Positions 5,413-6,874 of a DNA stretch of 6,874 nt are shown one piece after another. The position numbers were made by a program, and so were the translations under genes. Location: NCBI GenBank assembly GCA_934338765.1, contig CAKRHL010000109.1:1-6874 (forward strand), given 5' to 3'. The stretch is from an uncultured Lachnospiraceae bacterium. Lineage in GTDB: Bacteria; Bacillota; Clostridia; Lachnospirales; Lachnospiraceae. The stretch's first letter is position 1. Each line of letters begins with the position of its first letter. The notes beneath the pieces were generated by a model. It saw nothing but the letters and a program-made list of their open reading frames with translations, was not told the DNA's origin and did no database searches.

Positions 5413-6874
5413 CTAAATAATGATACACACCAGACCGCCATTGCTGTCGTTGATCACCTTCTGAATGGTTTCCTGCAGCTTTAACTGGCTTTCCTGCGTC
5501 AGCTTATTGACCTTTCCACTCATGCCCTCATCCACCAGCTGCCGTACCGTCTTTCCAAAAATATTGGTGTCCCAGATTCCATCCTTATCCGGTCCCCCCT
5601 GTTCGGCAATATAATCTAACAGATCCTTTGCCTGCTCCTCCGTGCCAACGATCGGTGCGATCTCTGTCTCGATATTGGCACGGATCATATGTATGGATGG
5701 ACTCACCGCCTTCAGCTTCACACCATATTTATTGCCATGATGAATGAGCTGCGGCTCCTCGATGGTTATCTCATCCGTTGTCGGTGTGATCACACCATAT
5801 CCCTTCTGATGTACCTCCTGCCATGCCTGCCCGATCTTGCCAATCTCTTCCTTCTGGGCAGCATATTCCTTCAGCAGGCGGATCAACTGATATTCTCCCG
5901 GAATCTCCGTTCCCACCAGTTCACTGAGGATCTGATAATATTTCGTATCATCAAATAAGGTATCAATCAACACCTTACCGTTTTCCATACCGATCTTTCG
6001 GATATGAAACTCCTTGATCATATCACTGTCTACCTGAAAATGCTCTCTGGTCACATCACTGATCTTTGCAATTCCTGTCAGGATCTGACGCACTTTTTCA
6101 AATAATTCTGCCTTAAGCCAGTGACTGTTTGGCAGCATTTCCACCCATTTCGGCAGATTAAATTCGATCTGGCTTACCGGAAACGCCCGAAGGATCCGTT
6201 CCATAATTCCCAGAATATCCTCCTTGCGAAGCTGACTGGCATTCACCGCCATTGCTTCCACATCATATTTATCCCTGATCTCCTGAACCACATTTACGGT
6301 TTCCTCACTGTAGGGATGTATAGAATTGACAAGCACCACAAAGGCTTTTCCAATCTCTTTTAATTCCCGGATCGTCCGCTCCTCTGCCTCCAGATAAACG
6401 CCACGCTCCAGTTCCCCGAAGCTTCCGTCCGTGGTCACAACGACTCCTACTGTTGAATGGTCATGAATTACCTTCTGCGTTCCAAACTCTGCAGCCTGTG
6501 TAAAAGGCATCGGCTCATTAGACCATGGCGTCATGACCATGCGTTCCTCGCCGTCCTCTGTCAGACCGTTTGCTCCATTGACAATATACCCCACACAGTC
6601 GATCAGGCGAATCTTCACCTCATTGTCTCCCATGAGACGGACGCCCACAGCTTCCTTCGGGATAAACTTTGGCTCTGTGGTCATGATCGTTTTGCCATCT
6701 GCTGACTGTGGCAGCTCATCCACTGCTCTCTGACGGTCATGCTCATTGGTAATGGCAGGGAGCACCAAAAGCTCCATAAAACGCTTGATAAATGTTGATT
6801 TTCCTGTGCGGACCGGTCCGCATACTCCTAAGTAAATCTCGCCATTGGTTCGGCTGGCGATGTCTGTATATACC
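5413..6874 (-). CDS. spoIVA: Stage IV sporulation protein A, spore-coat basement-layer ATPase (about five N-terminal codons missing)
   Basis: SpoIVA polymerises with ATP hydrolysis on the outer forespore membrane, recruited by SpoVM, and forms the base on which the coat is built. The frame has 486 visible codons, from the window edge to TAG at 5413-5415. Matched to Bacillus subtilis SpoIVA (492 residues), the first visible residue is about number 6, so only about five codons are lost; the first internal Met (6777) is residue 38. In B. subtilis numbering, Walker A is GPVRTGKS (Lys30; 6796-6819), the sensor threonines are Thr70-Thr71 in IMTTEPKF, and the Walker B Asp97 is in RLIDCVGY; all are conserved. 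The distinctive stretches DELPQS, HSTVGVVVTTDGS and SPSIHMI are present, and the protein ends in the hydrophobic GGLVCIII, the region needed for localisation. It should be intact and functional. Its promoter, expected to be sigma-E, lies outside. It marks the host as an endospore former. Confidence 0.97.
   Translation of the reverse strand, partial: VYTDIASRTNGEIYLGVCGPVRTGKSTFIKRFMELLVLPAITNEHDRQRAVDELPQSADGKTIMTTEPKFIPKEAVGVRLMGDNEVKIRLIDCVGYIVNGANGLTEDGEERMVMTPWSNEPMPFTQAAEFGTQKVIHDHSTVGVVVTTDGSFGELERGVYLEAEERTIRELKEIGKAFVVLVNSIHPYSEETVNVVQEIRDKYDVEAMAVNASQLRKEDILGIMERILRAFPVSQIEFNLPKWVEMLPNSHWLKAELFEKVRQILTGIAKISDVTREHFQVDSDMIKEFHIRKIGMENGKVLIDTLFDDTKYYQILSELVGTEIPGEYQLIRLLKEYAAQKEEIGKIGQAWQEVHQKGYGVITPTTDEITIEEPQLIHHGNKYGVKLKAVSPSIHMIRANIETEIAPIVGTEEQAKDLLDYIAEQGGPDKDGIWDTNIFGKTVRQLVDEGMSGKVNKLTQESQLKLQETIQKVINDSNGGLVCIII

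Noticed and set aside
5413..6777. Taking the Met at 6777 as the start of SpoIVA
   Set aside because: The frame stays open to the window edge and encodes the Walker A motif and the conserved N-terminal residues upstream of this Met, which corresponds to residue 38.

Overview
The window looks like the chromosome of an endospore-forming, low-to-mid-GC Firmicute, most likely a clostridial gut-type organism such as a member of the Lachnospiraceae. The reasons are the SpoIVA gene, strong AGGAGG-type ribosome binding sites, a TTG start, consensus sigma-A promoters, and a style of histidine kinase and NlpC/P60 protein common in that group. The family placement is inference; no rRNA or other phylogenetic marker is present. 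All six genes lie on the minus strand, so the biological reading order runs from the high-coordinate end to the low-coordinate end.

From right to left: (1) spoIVA (5413-6874), coding for the ATPase that builds the spore-coat basement layer, is nearly complete; about five N-terminal codons lie beyond the window. It is followed by a long, stable hairpin (5332-5375). (2) A tight three-gene operon follows: a small alarmone synthetase of the RelP/YwaC type (4681-5307), a response regulator whose start overlaps the synthetase stop (ATGA; 4016-4684), and a membrane sensor kinase with a TTG start three bases after the regulator (2771-4012). The order synthetase-regulator-kinase is that of the relPRS operon of Streptococcus mutans, so this is probably a clostridial equivalent that ties (p)ppGpp synthesis to an extracellular signal. 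The regulator has a divergent DNA-binding domain and the kinase lacks a HAMP domain and a canonical G1 box.

(3) Next is a secreted two-SH3, NlpC/P60 cell-wall hydrolase (1389-2639). It has its own perfect-consensus promoter (TTGACA-17-TATAAT, 2708-2736), a site matching the WalR/YycF consensus across the predicted transcription start (2686-2702), and a perfect 12-bp intrinsic terminator (1332-1373). No convincing terminator separates the kinase gene from this promoter, so read-through from the alarmone/two-component operon is possible. (4) At the left edge is the first 408 codons of a membrane-anchored MutS-like ATPase (1-1225), with its own extended -10 promoter. It lacks the recognisable mismatch-reading domain and is cut by the window end just after the Walker A motif.

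No tRNA, rRNA, CRISPR array, insertion sequence or prophage gene was seen. The longest stretch without a gene is about 163 bases (1226-1388) and is accounted for by a terminator, an inverted repeat and a promoter. The most interesting features are the relPRS-like operon with its unusual signalling domains and the WalR-like box on the hydrolase gene.
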